NCBI RefSeq assembly: GCF_024199945.1
Contig: NZ_JANADP010000001.1
Span: forward strand, 7,564,001 to 7,628,000
Length of the DNA stretch: 64,000 nt
Reading direction: 5' to 3'
DNA from: Bradyrhizobium sp. CCGUVB4N
GTDB taxonomy: Bacteria; Pseudomonadota; Alphaproteobacteria; Rhizobiales; Xanthobacteraceae
Shown in pieces: positions 10,426-18,681 of this stretch (positions are counted from its first letter, which is position 1; each line of letters starts with the position of its first letter). The notes beneath the pieces are model-generated. The model saw nothing but the letters and a program-made list of their open reading frames with translations, had not been told where the DNA came from and did no database searches. A program made the translations under genes and the position numbers.

Positions 10426-10677
10426 ATGTCGGATGTGACCTATTACGTTGCAATGCCTTTCCTGATCGATGCCGACGGATCGCCCGTCGCGGGCGCCGCC
10501 GAGGAGTGTCAGAGCTCGACGGCTGCGCTGCGACGCGCCGAGGCCCTGTCGCGCGGTGCCGGCCATATCGGCGCGGTCGCGTTCAGCCGCAGCGGCGATC
10601 CCATGACCGGCGAATTCGGTGACGCCACGCTGCTGCGCAGATTCGGCAACGTGCCGGAAGATCTGGCCACGCTGTAG
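10426..10677 (+). CDS. Small protein of unknown function
   Basis: 83 residues starting MSDVTYYVAMPFLIDADGS. The remainder looks like a compact alpha/beta fold (AALRRAEALSRGAGHIGAVAFSRSGDP). There is no signal peptide or membrane segment. It lies directly after the 72-residue gene and its stop is 2 bp from the convergent GGDEF gene's stop. The family is not recognised; the reading frame is supported by GC-rich third positions. Confidence 0.65.
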   Translation: MSDVTYYVAMPFLIDADGSPVAGAAEECQSSTAALRRAEALSRGAGHIGAVAFSRSGDPMTGEFGDATLLRRFGNVPEDLATL

Positions 10678-10679
10678 GA

Positions 10680-11429
10680 TCAGTTGCTCACGAGCCTGAT
10701 CCGCGGCTCGTGCCGCCGGCGGGCCTTGCGCACATACATGGCGGCATCGGCCTCCTCCAGCGCGCGGACGGCATCGGACTGGGCACCGAGCAACGCGACG
10801 CCGGCGGAAGCGCCCGCCGTCACGTGCTGGCCGCGAAAGACAAAGGACAATTCGTCGATCGCCTGCTCGAAGATCGCGGCCTTCGCCTTGGCATCGGTCT
10901 CGCTGAGATTCCACAACAGCAGGGCAAACTCGTCACCGCCGAGACGTCCGACCACGTCGGAGGCGCGGATCTGCCGTGTCAGCGTCGCGGCAATTGCCTT
11001 CAGCACCTCGTCGCCGGCGGCATGGCCGAAGGAATCGTTGATCGGCTTCAGCCGGTCGACGTCGAGCACGATCAGTGCGCCGCTGGCGCGGTAGCGTTTC
11101 ATGTAGGCCACGGCGCGCTGGAGCTCGCGCTCGAAGCCGCGCCGGTTGGGGATGTCCAGCAGGAAATCGGTGTCGGCCGCCGCCTCGAGCTCGACGACAC
11201 GCCGCAGCGCCTGCGTGAGCTTGGTTCGCAGGGCGCGGATGGTCGCCTTGCTGGTATCCTCGCTCGGCTCTTTCCTGGTTTCCTTCCTCGTCCCCTTGGC
11301 AGCACGGACTGCCCGCGCGCGAGGCGGCGCCACAGCCCGCTTGGGTGCAGTTTTCGTTCGGCTTCCGCTGGTTTTTCGGCCCTTTTGGGCCTTCGCCGCG
11401 GTCGCCCTTTTTGGTTTCTTCATGGGCAT
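10680..11429 (-). CDS. Diguanylate cyclase (GGDEF) with basic N-terminal tail
   Basis: About 249 residues from MPMKKPKRATAAK (11429; the Met two codons later is equally possible). Residues 1-65 are a disordered Lys/Arg/Ala/Pro/Thr tail (e.g. KGRKTSGSRTKTAPKR), followed by a short coiled coil (LRTKLTQALRRVVELEAAA) and one GGDEF domain. Catalytic features are intact: VDRLKPINDSFGHAAGDEVL and RLGGDEFALLLW. It should make c-di-GMP from two GTP. There is no membrane segment or sensor domain; the tail may bind nucleic acid or a partner, which is inference. Confidence 0.88.
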   Translation of the reverse strand: MPMKKPKRATAAKAQKGRKTSGSRTKTAPKRAVAPPRARAVRAAKGTRKETRKEPSEDTSKATIRALRTKLTQALRRVVELEAAADTDFLLDIPNRRGFERELQRAVAYMKRYRASGALIVLDVDRLKPINDSFGHAAGDEVLKAIAATLTRQIRASDVVGRLGGDEFALLLWNLSETDAKAKAAIFEQAIDELSFVFRGQHVTAGASAGVALLGAQSDAVRALEEADAAMYVRKARRRHEPRIRLVSN

Positions 11430-11564
11430 CCTGCTCAATGAAGGCTTGCGGGGATTCACCAAGACAGGATAGTGCATTCCCTTCTCCTTGCCACCGCCTT
11501 GCGAGCCGCCGGCCGGAACCGTTAATCTGGCCTATCCTTCTGTTTTCCGAGCACAATTGACGTC

Positions 11565-12053
11565 ATGACCGCGCCGATCGCCATTATCATGGGAAGCCAG
11601 TCGGACTGGGAGACGATGCGGCACGCCGCCGACACGCTCACAGCGCTTGGTATCACCTCCGACGCCCGCATCGTTTCGGCACACCGCACCCCCGACCGGC
11701 TCTTTGCCTTCGCCAAGGGCGCCAAGGCGGCCGGTTTCAAGGTCATCATCGCCGGCGCCGGCGGCGCGGCGCATCTGCCCGGCATGGCCGCGGCGCTGAC
11801 GGAATTGCCGGTGTTCGGCGTGCCCGTCGAGTCCAGGACGCTGAAGGGCATCGATTCGCTGTATTCGATCGTTCAGATGCCGGCCGGCATTCCGGTCGGC
11901 ACGCTCGCGATCGGCAAGGCCGGCGCGATCAACGCGGCGCTGCTCGCAGCGTCCGTGCTGGCGCTGTCCGATCCGGCCCTCGCCGACCGCCTGGCCGCCT
12001 GGCGCAAGGCCCAGACCGAGGCCGTTGCCGAGCGCCCGGAGGACAAGGCGTGA
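11565..12053 (+). CDS. purE: N5-carboxyaminoimidazole ribonucleotide mutase PurE
   Basis: 162 residues, the usual length of class I PurE. It converts N5-CAIR to CAIR in purine synthesis. Recognised by IAIIMGSQSDWETMRHAA, SAHRTPDRLFAFAKGA and the Gly/Ala-rich IIAGAGGAAHLPGMAAA loop with the catalytic His of SAHRTP. Its TGA overlaps the GTG start of purK, so the two are translationally coupled, and they catalyse successive steps. Confidence 0.97.
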   Translation: MTAPIAIIMGSQSDWETMRHAADTLTALGITSDARIVSAHRTPDRLFAFAKGAKAAGFKVIIAGAGGAAHLPGMAAALTELPVFGVPVESRTLKGIDSLYSIVQMPAGIPVGTLAIGKAGAINAALLAASVLALSDPALADRLAAWRKAQTEAVAERPEDKA

Positions 12054-13156
12054 CTGACGCAAAGCAGGTGAAGCTGAAGCCCGGCGACACCATCGGAATC
12101 CTCGGCGGCGGACAACTCGGACGGATGCTGGCCATGGCCGCCGCACGGCTCGGCCTGCGCTGCCAGGTGTTCTCGCCCGATCCGGATTCGCCGGCCTTCG
12201 ACGTCGTGCTGAACGCGACCTGCGCCGAATATGCCGACGTCGAGGCACTGGAGATGTTCGCGCACGACGTCGACGTCATCACCTACGAATTCGAGAACGT
12301 GCCGGCCGCCGCCGCCATGGTGCTGGATGCGCGCCGCCCGGTGCTGCCGAACCGCAAGATCCTCGAGACCACCCAGGACCGGCTCGCCGAAAAGGATTTT
12401 GTCACAAGGCTCGGGATTGGCACTGCCGCTTACGCCGACGTCACCTCGGTGGCTTCGTTGCGCGAGGCCATCGTCAAGATCGGGCTTCCCGCCGTGCTGA
12501 AGACCCGCCGCTTCGGCTATGACGGCAAGGGCCAGGCCATCATCCGCGAAGGCGACGACATCGCGAAAGTCTGGACCAGCCTCGCCACCAAATCGGCGAT
12601 CCTGGAAGCCTTCATCCCGTACGAGCGCGAGATCTCCGTGATCGCCGCGCGTTCGGCCTCGGGCCAGGTCGAATGCTTCGACGTCACCGAGAACGAACAC
12701 CGCGACCACATCCTGAAGATTTCCCGCGCGCCGGCGCCGATCCCGGATTCGCTCGCCGAAGAGGCGCGCAGCATCGCCGGCAAGATCGCGACCGCGCTCG
12801 ACTATGTCGGCGTGCTGGCGGTGGAGATGTTCGTGCTCGCCAGCGGCACCGGGCCGAAGGTGCTGGTCAACGAGATCGCTCCGCGCGTGCACAATTCCGG
12901 ACACTGGACGCTCGACGGCGCGTCGGTCTCCCAGTTCGAGCAGCATATCCGCGCCATTGCCGGCTGGCCGCTCGGCAAGCCGGTGCGTCACGGTGAGGTC
13001 GTCACCATGACCAATCTGATCGGCGACGAGATCAATGATTACGAGAGCTGGCTGAGCGTGCCGGGCGCAACCGTTCACATCTACGGCAAGGGCGCGCCGC
13101 GCCCCGGCCGCAAGATGGGCCACGTCACCGAAGTCAGGCCTTCAAAAAGCAAGTGA
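12050..13156 (+). CDS. purK: N5-carboxyaminoimidazole ribonucleotide synthase PurK
   Basis: 368 residues, ATP-grasp enzyme that makes N5-CAIR from AIR, bicarbonate and ATP. The N-terminus has IGILGGGQLGRMLAMAA; the ATP-grasp body has TRRFGYDGKGQ and the metal-binding NEIAPRVHNSGHWT. The start is a GTG at 12050 that overlaps the purE stop (GTGA). A strong terminator follows immediately. Confidence 0.97.
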   Translation: MTDAKQVKLKPGDTIGILGGGQLGRMLAMAAARLGLRCQVFSPDPDSPAFDVVLNATCAEYADVEALEMFAHDVDVITYEFENVPAAAAMVLDARRPVLPNRKILETTQDRLAEKDFVTRLGIGTAAYADVTSVASLREAIVKIGLPAVLKTRRFGYDGKGQAIIREGDDIAKVWTSLATKSAILEAFIPYEREISVIAARSASGQVECFDVTENEHRDHILKISRAPAPIPDSLAEEARSIAGKIATALDYVGVLAVEMFVLASGTGPKVLVNEIAPRVHNSGHWTLDGASVSQFEQHIRAIAGWPLGKPVRHGEVVTMTNLIGDEINDYESWLSVPGATVHIYGKGAPRPGRKMGHVTEVRPSKSK

Positions 13157-13190
13157 GGGGACCGCAGCAAAAGCTGCGATCCCGTTTTTT
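13157..13190 (+). terminator. Rho-independent terminator of purEK
   Basis: Directly after the purK stop, GGGACCGCAGC pairs across an AAAA loop with GCTGCGATCCC, followed by GTTTTTTG. There is one bulged position. This is a classic terminator layout. Confidence 0.85.
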
Positions 13191-13203
13191 GAGTTGTTGT
13201 TTT

Positions 13204-13251
13204 GGCGCGTTTTCTCGACGCGAACCGCTATCCACTTCGCTCGAAAACGCT
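13204..13251. repeat. Palindromic intergenic repeat (GCGTTTTC...GAAAACGC type)
   Basis: GGCGCGTTTTCTCGACGCG and CTTCGCTCGAAAACGCTC form an imperfect inverted repeat of about 48 bp filling the gap between the purK terminator and the aqpZ stop. The layout resembles a short interspersed element common in Bradyrhizobium-type genomes. It may also serve as a bidirectional terminator for the convergent genes. Confidence 0.55.
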
Positions 13252-13974
13252 CTAGGCCGTCTTCACGCCTGCGACGACGCCCGAGGGCTCCTCGCTGAGC
13301 CAGCGATAGATCACTCCGCCCAGCGCGCCACCGATCAACGGCGCGACCCAGAACAGCCAGAGCTGCGCCAGGGCCCAGCCGCCGACGAACAGCGCAGGCC
13401 CCGTGCTGCGCGCCGGGTTCACCGACGTGTTGGTGACGGGGATGCTGACGAGATGGATCATCACCAGCGCAAGTCCGATCGCGAGCGGCGCAAAGCCCGC
13501 GGGCGCGCGGCCGTGGGTCGCGCCCATGATGACGAACAGGAACATCATGGTCATCACCACTTCGGTCACGAAGCAGACCACCATGCTGTACTGGCCGGGC
13601 GAATGCGCGTCATAGCCGTTGGAGGCAAAGCCCTTAGTGACGTCGAAGCCGGGCGCACCACTGGCGATCACATAGAGCAGCTCGGCGGCGATGATCGCGC
13701 CGCAGACCTGCGCGATCACGTAAGGCAGGATCTGGCCTGCCGGAAAGCGTCCACCGGCGGCAAGGCCGACCGTGACGGCGGGGTTGAGATGGCAGCCCGA
13801 GATATGGCCGATCGCATAGGCCATGGTGACGACGCTCAAGCCGAAGGCCAGGGACACACCGACCAGGCCGATGCCGACCTGCGGAAAGCCGGCCGCGATG
13901 ACCGCGCTGCCGCAGCCTGCGAATGTGAGCCAGAATGTGCCGATGGCCTCGGCCGCGTATTTCTTCATATCCAT
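13252..13974 (-). CDS. aqpZ: Aquaporin Z
   Basis: 240 residues from MDMKKYAAEAIGTFWLTFAG (13974, preceded by GGGAGA). MIP family, six helices plus two half-helices. Both NPA boxes are present: GCHLNPAVTVG and TSVNPARSTGPA. Selectivity-filter positions fit a water channel of the AqpZ type: Phe in AFGLSV, His in MIHLVSIPVTNTS, and Arg after the second NPA. It passes water across the inner membrane. It is a single gene convergent with purK. Confidence 0.93.
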   Translation of the reverse strand: MDMKKYAAEAIGTFWLTFAGCGSAVIAAGFPQVGIGLVGVSLAFGLSVVTMAYAIGHISGCHLNPAVTVGLAAGGRFPAGQILPYVIAQVCGAIIAAELLYVIASGAPGFDVTKGFASNGYDAHSPGQYSMVVCFVTEVVMTMMFLFVIMGATHGRAPAGFAPLAIGLALVMIHLVSIPVTNTSVNPARSTGPALFVGGWALAQLWLFWVAPLIGGALGGVIYRWLSEEPSGVVAGVKTA

Positions 13975-14234
13975 GTGGCGTCTCCCCTGATTTCCAAGAT
14001 TCCGGAACAATGTCCGCTGCGGCCCCGTTTTGGCGCCGAATCTCCCAAATCGAGGCCGCAAGAGAGCATTTTCGCCGCATTTAATGGCTGAACTTGGCCC
14101 GAAACCCCGCTTGGCAGGTGGACATGGCGGGTTTTGTCTGATACATCCGCGCCCTCAAGGTTAAGGGCTTGCGCTTTTTGCCATCCCCTTTGACTTACCA
14201 GAATTCAAATCCGATCCACTGAAGAGGATGCCGC

Positions 14235-14531
14235 GTGCAGGTTCTCGTTCGCGATAACAATGTCGACCAAGCCCTCAAGGCGCTGAAGAAGAAGATGCAG
14301 CGCGAGGGTATTTTCCGCGAGATGAAGCTCCGCGGTCACTACGAGAAGCCCTCCGAGAAGAAGGCCCGCGAAAAGGCCGAAGCCGTGCGCCGTGCGCGCA
14401 AGCTGGCCCGCAAGAAGCTGCAGCGCGAAGGCCTGCTGCCGATGAAGCCGAAGCCGGTGTTCGGCGCTGGCCCCGGTGGCGAGCGTGGTGGCCGTGGCGG
14501 CCCCGGTGCAGGTCCGCGCGGACCGCGCTGA
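14235..14531 (+). CDS. rpsU: 30S ribosomal protein S21
   Basis: 98 residues with a GTG start (14235) and upstream GAAGAGG ribosome-binding site. MQVLVRDNNVDQALKALKKK is the standard alphaproteobacterial S21 opening. Residues ~1-75 match the family; the C-terminal ~25 residues are a Gly/Arg/Pro-rich tail (GGERGGRGGPGAGPRGPR), longer than the E. coli protein (71 aa) but usual in this group. S21 binds the 30S platform and helps mRNA base pairing. A strong terminator follows. Confidence 0.95.
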   Translation: MQVLVRDNNVDQALKALKKKMQREGIFREMKLRGHYEKPSEKKAREKAEAVRRARKLARKKLQREGLLPMKPKPVFGAGPGGERGGRGGPGAGPRGPR

Positions 14532-14564
14532 TCTTGCCGACGTTGCAGGACTGAGTTTTCAATG

Positions 14565-14595
14565 ACGCGGGCCCCGGGCCCGCGTTATTATTTTG
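14565..14595 (+). terminator. Rho-independent terminator of rpsU
   Basis: A 9-bp perfect GC-rich stem, ACGCGGGCC / GGCCCGCGT with CCG loop, followed by TATTATTTT. It lies 34 bp after the rpsU stop. Confidence 0.88.
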
Positions 14596-14656
14596 TGAAC
14601 AGTGCCTTTCTGGGACGGGGCACTACAGATGCGGCACCAGCGCGAGCGAACCGTAG

Positions 14657-15307
14657 ATGGCCTCCCCTTTCCCCGAGCCCGGCTTGGCGCGGTTGCGCCG
14701 GATCTGGCGACAGCCGCTTGCGCTGACTTTGGTGGGGATCGCACTGTGCGGCTGCTCCTTCGATCTCGGCTCGCTGATGCCGGAGAAAGACAAGCCCCAG
14801 GAAGCGCCCAAGGCGGCCGCTGCCCCGGACAGCGCAGTCAGCGCCGGCAATGTCACCGAGGCCCAGGCCCACACCGTAAAAGCCCAGGCCCTGGTGAAGT
14901 CCGGCGAGACGCAGGCAGCACTCGACGAGTTCAATCGTGCCGTCGCGCTCGATCCCTATAACGCGCAGGCGCTCTACGGCCGCGCCCTGCTCTACCAAGG
15001 CAACAACGAGCACGACTTCGCGATCGCCGATTTCGGCGCCGCAAGCGGGCTCAATCCCCAGAAGGCCGAACCGCTGCTCGGCCGCGCCGTCAGCTATCTC
15101 GCCATCGGCAAGATCAAGGAGGCGGCGGCCGATCTCGATGAGGCCGCAGAGGCCGATCCCCACAACGCCCAGGTCTGGACGACCCGGGGACAGGCCTATG
15201 AGCGGCTGGGCGACAAGGCCAAGGCGGCGGCGTCCTACAACAAGGCCGTCGGCCTGCGCCCACGCGATGACGCCGCCCGCAGCGGCTTGGCCCGCGTCGG
15301 CGGCTGA
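14657..15307 (+). CDS. TPR-repeat lipoprotein
   Basis: 216 residues. After a basic N-region comes LALTLVGIALCGC, with a lipobox ending at Cys ~32, so it is probably an outer- or inner-membrane lipoprotein facing the periplasm. A charged linker follows, then about four tetratricopeptide repeats (NPQKAEPLLGRAVSYLAIG, DPHNAQVWTTRGQAYERLG, and others). TPR lipoproteins usually act as assembly or scaffold factors; the partner is unknown. It is separated from rpsU by a terminator, so it needs its own promoter. Confidence 0.85.
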   Translation: MASPFPEPGLARLRRIWRQPLALTLVGIALCGCSFDLGSLMPEKDKPQEAPKAAAAPDSAVSAGNVTEAQAHTVKAQALVKSGETQAALDEFNRAVALDPYNAQALYGRALLYQGNNEHDFAIADFGAASGLNPQKAEPLLGRAVSYLAIGKIKEAAADLDEAAEADPHNAQVWTTRGQAYERLGDKAKAAASYNKAVGLRPRDDAARSGLARVGG

Positions 15308-15334
15308 CGGTGTCAGCACGGCGCTGACGCCGTC

Positions 15335-16294
15335 TTAATCGGGGGTGGCGCCCTTCGGCAGAACCGCGTGGAACATCGACTTCATGCCCGACAGCATCTC
15401 GTCGGCGACATTGGTCTTGGGCCGCGGCGTGGGGGCGGCTGCCCCGGCATCGGCGCGCAGATCCAGCGGCGGCGCGATCACGGGCACCGGAATGTCGGCC
15501 GGCGGCGTCAGCCGATTCGGGTTGTCGTTACCAATCGAGGCCGTGTAAGGCGGATTCGCCTGCGACGAGCCGCCATTGCCATAGGCCTCCGACGACGGCG
15601 TCGACACATTGATCGGGGGCGGCAGCGGGCTCACCGTCGACGGCACCGCAGTCACCACACGGGGCGGCTCGGGCACGCGAGACGCTTCCTGAACCGCAGG
15701 CTCGGACTTCCGCTCGACCGACTTGGCGTCGGGGAGCTTGATGTCGGTCGACTTGCTCTCGGTGGACTTGGTCTCGGTGGCTTTGGCTTCGGCGGCCTTC
15801 TCAGCGGCCTTGCCCTCGGGCGACTTGCGCAGGCGCTCGATGGCGGCCCGAGCCAGATCGTTGGCGTCGGGGGTCACGGCCGGAGCAGCCGGCGACGAAT
15901 TGGCCTCAACCACCGGGGCCGCGGGGGCTGCCGGGGTAGACGTGGCCGGTGAGGACTTGGCGACCGCCTTCTCATGCGCCTGGGTGCGGCCGACGTCCGC
16001 AGCCTTGTCCGCAGCCTTGGCCTCGGCAGGCTTCTCGCCCGCGGGCTTGTCCGTCGCGCTCTTGTCGGAAATGCTCTTCTCGGAGACGCCCTTGGCCTTC
16101 ACGCCGGGGGCCGGGAGATTGGCCACATCGGCGGGTTTGCCGTTCTTGCCGGCATCGGCAGGCGCCACCACCGCGGCTGGGGTATCCGCCGCCGGCCTGG
16201 CGTTGATGTAGTGATTGACGATGTAGGCCCCGATGATCGTCGCGAGCACCGAGGGGAAAATATCCATCGAAATTTTAGCGAGGTATTTCAGCAT
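15335..16294 (-). CDS. Membrane-anchored Ala/Pro/Lys-rich low-complexity protein, unknown function
   Basis: 319 residues. One N-terminal transmembrane helix (about residues 10-30, FPSVLATIIGAYIVNHYI) anchors a long low-complexity region rich in Ala, Lys, Thr, Ser, Glu and Pro, with repetitive pieces such as ATETKSTESKSTDIK. The C-terminal ~60 residues are better ordered (NVADEMLSGMKSMFHAVLP). I know no function. The composition suits a periplasm-spanning linker. It overlaps nothing and is convergent with the TPR gene. Confidence 0.75.
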   Translation of the reverse strand: MLKYLAKISMDIFPSVLATIIGAYIVNHYINARPAADTPAAVVAPADAGKNGKPADVANLPAPGVKAKGVSEKSISDKSATDKPAGEKPAEAKAADKAADVGRTQAHEKAVAKSSPATSTPAAPAAPVVEANSSPAAPAVTPDANDLARAAIERLRKSPEGKAAEKAAEAKATETKSTESKSTDIKLPDAKSVERKSEPAVQEASRVPEPPRVVTAVPSTVSPLPPPINVSTPSSEAYGNGGSSQANPPYTASIGNDNPNRLTPPADIPVPVIAPPLDLRADAGAAAPTPRPKTNVADEMLSGMKSMFHAVLPKGATPD

Positions 16295-16387
16295 TTCTCG
16301 GCCACTCCCCGCGCGATCAGATGCGGGAACTTTGGGGCATTGTAAGGGATCAACTGCGACGGATCGATGGCAAAGGTTACGCGTGCC

Positions 16388-16672
16388 TTACGGCTTCAGC
16401 TCAATCTCAAGGAACACGATCTCGGTTGAGGTTTCGTTAAGTACGTCGTGTTGGACGCCGGCTTTGCGGAAGTAGGATTTCCCGGCCGCAAGCTGCGCCT
16501 TGGAACGCTCTCCACCGGGTGCCACGATGGTCATTTCGCCGGCCACGACGGGAACGATCACATAGTCCATTCCGTGGGTGTGATGCCCGGTCGCGCTGCC
16601 CGGGGCAAGCCGCCACTCGGTCACCCGGACCTCGTCATTGTCGACCTGAACCTCGGACTTGGCGGCAAGCAT
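16388..16672 (-). CDS. Small cupin-domain protein
   Basis: 94 residues forming a single cupin barrel. Motif 1 is RLAPGSATGHHTHGMDYVIVP with the metal-binding HHTH and downstream acidic position replaced by Asp, and motif 2 is near KAGVQHDVLNET with the final His. It probably binds a metal; the substrate is unknown. It starts 24 bp after the Ca2+/H+ antiporter stop, so the two may form an operon. Confidence 0.82.
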   Translation of the reverse strand: MLAAKSEVQVDNDEVRVTEWRLAPGSATGHHTHGMDYVIVPVVAGEMTIVAPGGERSKAQLAAGKSYFRKAGVQHDVLNETSTEIVFLEIELKP

Positions 16673-16696
16673 CGGAACTCTCCTCGGGGAATCGGT

Positions 16697-17794
16697 TCAG
16701 GGGACGAAGACCATGAACACGTAGACGGCAAATACCACCATATGGACCAGCCCGAACAGGACATTGGTCCTGCCGGTGCCGAAGGTCAGCATGCTCAACA
16801 AGAATGTCAGGAACAGCAGCGCCGTGTTCTGGGGATTGAGGCCCAGCACCAGGGGCTGGTCGAGCGCATAGGTGGCGATCCCGACCGCCGGGATGGTCAG
16901 GCCGATGGTCGCCAGCGAGGACCCGAGCGCCAGGTTAATGCTCTTCTGGAGGTCATTCCGGCGGGCGGCCGTGATCGCGGAGACGCCCTCCGGCATCAGG
17001 ATCAGGAGCGCGACCAGCAGGCCCGCAAACGCCGGCGGAGCGCCGATCCTGTCGGCAACGGCGTCCACCACCAGCGAGAACTTCTTGGCGAGGAGAACGA
17101 CGGCCAGCAGCGAGATCAGGAGCAGTACGATGCTGAGCACCAGCATCTTGCCCGGCAGATGGGCCGTCCCGCCCTCGCCGTCCGCCCGCTCGTGAACGAA
17201 GTAGTCCTTGTGCAGGACCATCTGGGTGTAGAGGAACACGCCATAGAGCACGATGGTCACGAGGTCGACGAAGCCGAGCTGAAGCGTCGAATAGATCGGC
17301 CCCGGCGTCGTCAGCGTGTAGTTGGGCATGATCAGCGTCAGCGTCGCGAGCGCAATCAGCACGCTGAGATAGACGTTGGCGCCGGAGAGCTGAAAGCCCT
17401 GCTCGCGGTAGCGAAGCCCGCCGATGAACACGCAGAGGCCGACGAGGCCGTTGCAGACGATCATGACCACCGCAAAGACGGTGTCGCGCGCGAGCTCCGG
17501 CGCGGGCTTGTCGCCGAGCATGATCGTGGTGATCAGCGCGACCTCGATGATGGTCACCGCGAGCGTGAGCAGCAGCGTGCCGTAGGGCTCGCCGATCCGC
17601 TCCGCGATCACCTCGGAATGATGCACGGCCGCGAACACGGTGCCGAACAGGATCACCAGCAGGACGACCGCGAACAGGCCGCCGCCGGCCGACAGGGTGA
17701 AGCCGTAGCCGGTCACGGTGACGATCAGGAACAGCAGCACCGCCAGGGCGGGGAAAATCCAGGACGACCGCGGCATCGGTCCGTGTGTACTCAT
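16697..17794 (-). CDS. chaA: Calcium/proton antiporter, ChaA-like
   Basis: 365 residues from MSTHGPMPRSSW (17794; the longer reading adds an unlikely MFSRILG leader). CaCA family with about eleven helices. The two alpha-repeat regions that form the ion pathway are visible: GTLLLTLAVTIIEVALI and GSSLATIGLTIPAVG, with the conserved Glu in each half (IIEVAL and ILMPEGVSA). It exports Ca2+ (and possibly Na+/K+) in exchange for H+ at the inner membrane. Confidence 0.88.
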   Translation of the reverse strand: MSTHGPMPRSSWIFPALAVLLFLIVTVTGYGFTLSAGGGLFAVVLLVILFGTVFAAVHHSEVIAERIGEPYGTLLLTLAVTIIEVALITTIMLGDKPAPELARDTVFAVVMIVCNGLVGLCVFIGGLRYREQGFQLSGANVYLSVLIALATLTLIMPNYTLTTPGPIYSTLQLGFVDLVTIVLYGVFLYTQMVLHKDYFVHERADGEGGTAHLPGKMLVLSIVLLLISLLAVVLLAKKFSLVVDAVADRIGAPPAFAGLLVALLILMPEGVSAITAARRNDLQKSINLALGSSLATIGLTIPAVGIATYALDQPLVLGLNPQNTALLFLTFLLSMLTFGTGRTNVLFGLVHMVVFAVYVFMVFVP

Positions 17795-17857
17795 TCCAGC
17801 AATTCCTCCAAGCAACTGGAGGCCGAGTATGCGCGAGAACATCGCGCGCGTCAGCCC

Positions 17858-18658
17858 TCATGACCCGTTGATGAAGGCTCGCGCGGTCTCGGCGATACCG
17901 AAATTTCCGAGATCGTCATGCCCGCCGCCGGCGACGCGGACAAACTGCTTCGGCTCGCGGGCCAGCGCAAAAAGTTTTTCGCCGAATGCGATCGGAATAG
18001 TCTGGTCCTGCGCGCCGTGCACAATCAGCAGCGGGATCGCAACGCGCGCGATGCGCTGGTCCGAGTGGAAGGGATCGCGGATCAGGAGACGGACCGGGAC
18101 GAACGGGAAATGAGCGGCCGCGACGTCGGCGATCGACGTATAAGGCGCCTCGAGGATCAGCTTTCCGACCGGGTGTTCGGACGCGATCGCGACGGCAACG
18201 CCGGTCCCGAGCGAGAAGCCCCAGGCTGCGATGCGCTGTGCGTCGTAGCGCTCCCTCGCAAATGAATAGGCGGCCGCGCCATCGCGCAGCAGCCCGTCCT
18301 CGCTCGGCGCACCGCTGGAGCCGGCATAGCCGCGATAGGACAGCGCAACGAGACCGGTACCGTCAGCCGTGATTGACTTGAAGCGCCCGGCAAGGCCGGC
18401 GAGGAAGTCGCCGTTGCCGTGGAAGAACAGCACCACCGAGCGGCCAGGCTTCGGCGGCACATGCCAGACGATGACCTTCTCGCCATCGGATGTGGTGAGG
18501 ATGTGTTCCTCGGCCTGCGGAAATCCCGCCGCGGCCGGCGACTTGCGCTCGGTCGTCGGAATCGGAAACAGCATGTCCCGCTGCTTCACATAGAGCAGGA
18601 CGAGACCGGCGAGATATCCGGCGGCAACGACGATGGCGATCCATTTCAGGACTGTCAT
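17858..18658 (-). CDS. Alpha/beta hydrolase, BEM46/ABHD13-like, membrane-anchored
   Basis: 266 residues. An N-terminal anchor (WIAIVVAAGYLAGLVLLYV) precedes an alpha/beta hydrolase domain. Oxyanion region VLFFHGNGD, nucleophile elbow AAWGFSLGTG, acid IVHGAQDQTIP and His in AGGGHDDLGNFG are all in place. The family includes bacterial relatives of eukaryotic BEM46/ABHD13, substrates unknown. It follows pntB by 23 bp on the same strand and may be transcribed with it. Confidence 0.85.
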   Translation of the reverse strand: MTVLKWIAIVVAAGYLAGLVLLYVKQRDMLFPIPTTERKSPAAAGFPQAEEHILTTSDGEKVIVWHVPPKPGRSVVLFFHGNGDFLAGLAGRFKSITADGTGLVALSYRGYAGSSGAPSEDGLLRDGAAAYSFARERYDAQRIAAWGFSLGTGVAVAIASEHPVGKLILEAPYTSIADVAAAHFPFVPVRLLIRDPFHSDQRIARVAIPLLIVHGAQDQTIPIAFGEKLFALAREPKQFVRVAGGGHDDLGNFGIAETARAFINGS

Positions 18659-18681
18659 CGCCTACCGCCGGCTCTCCGATG

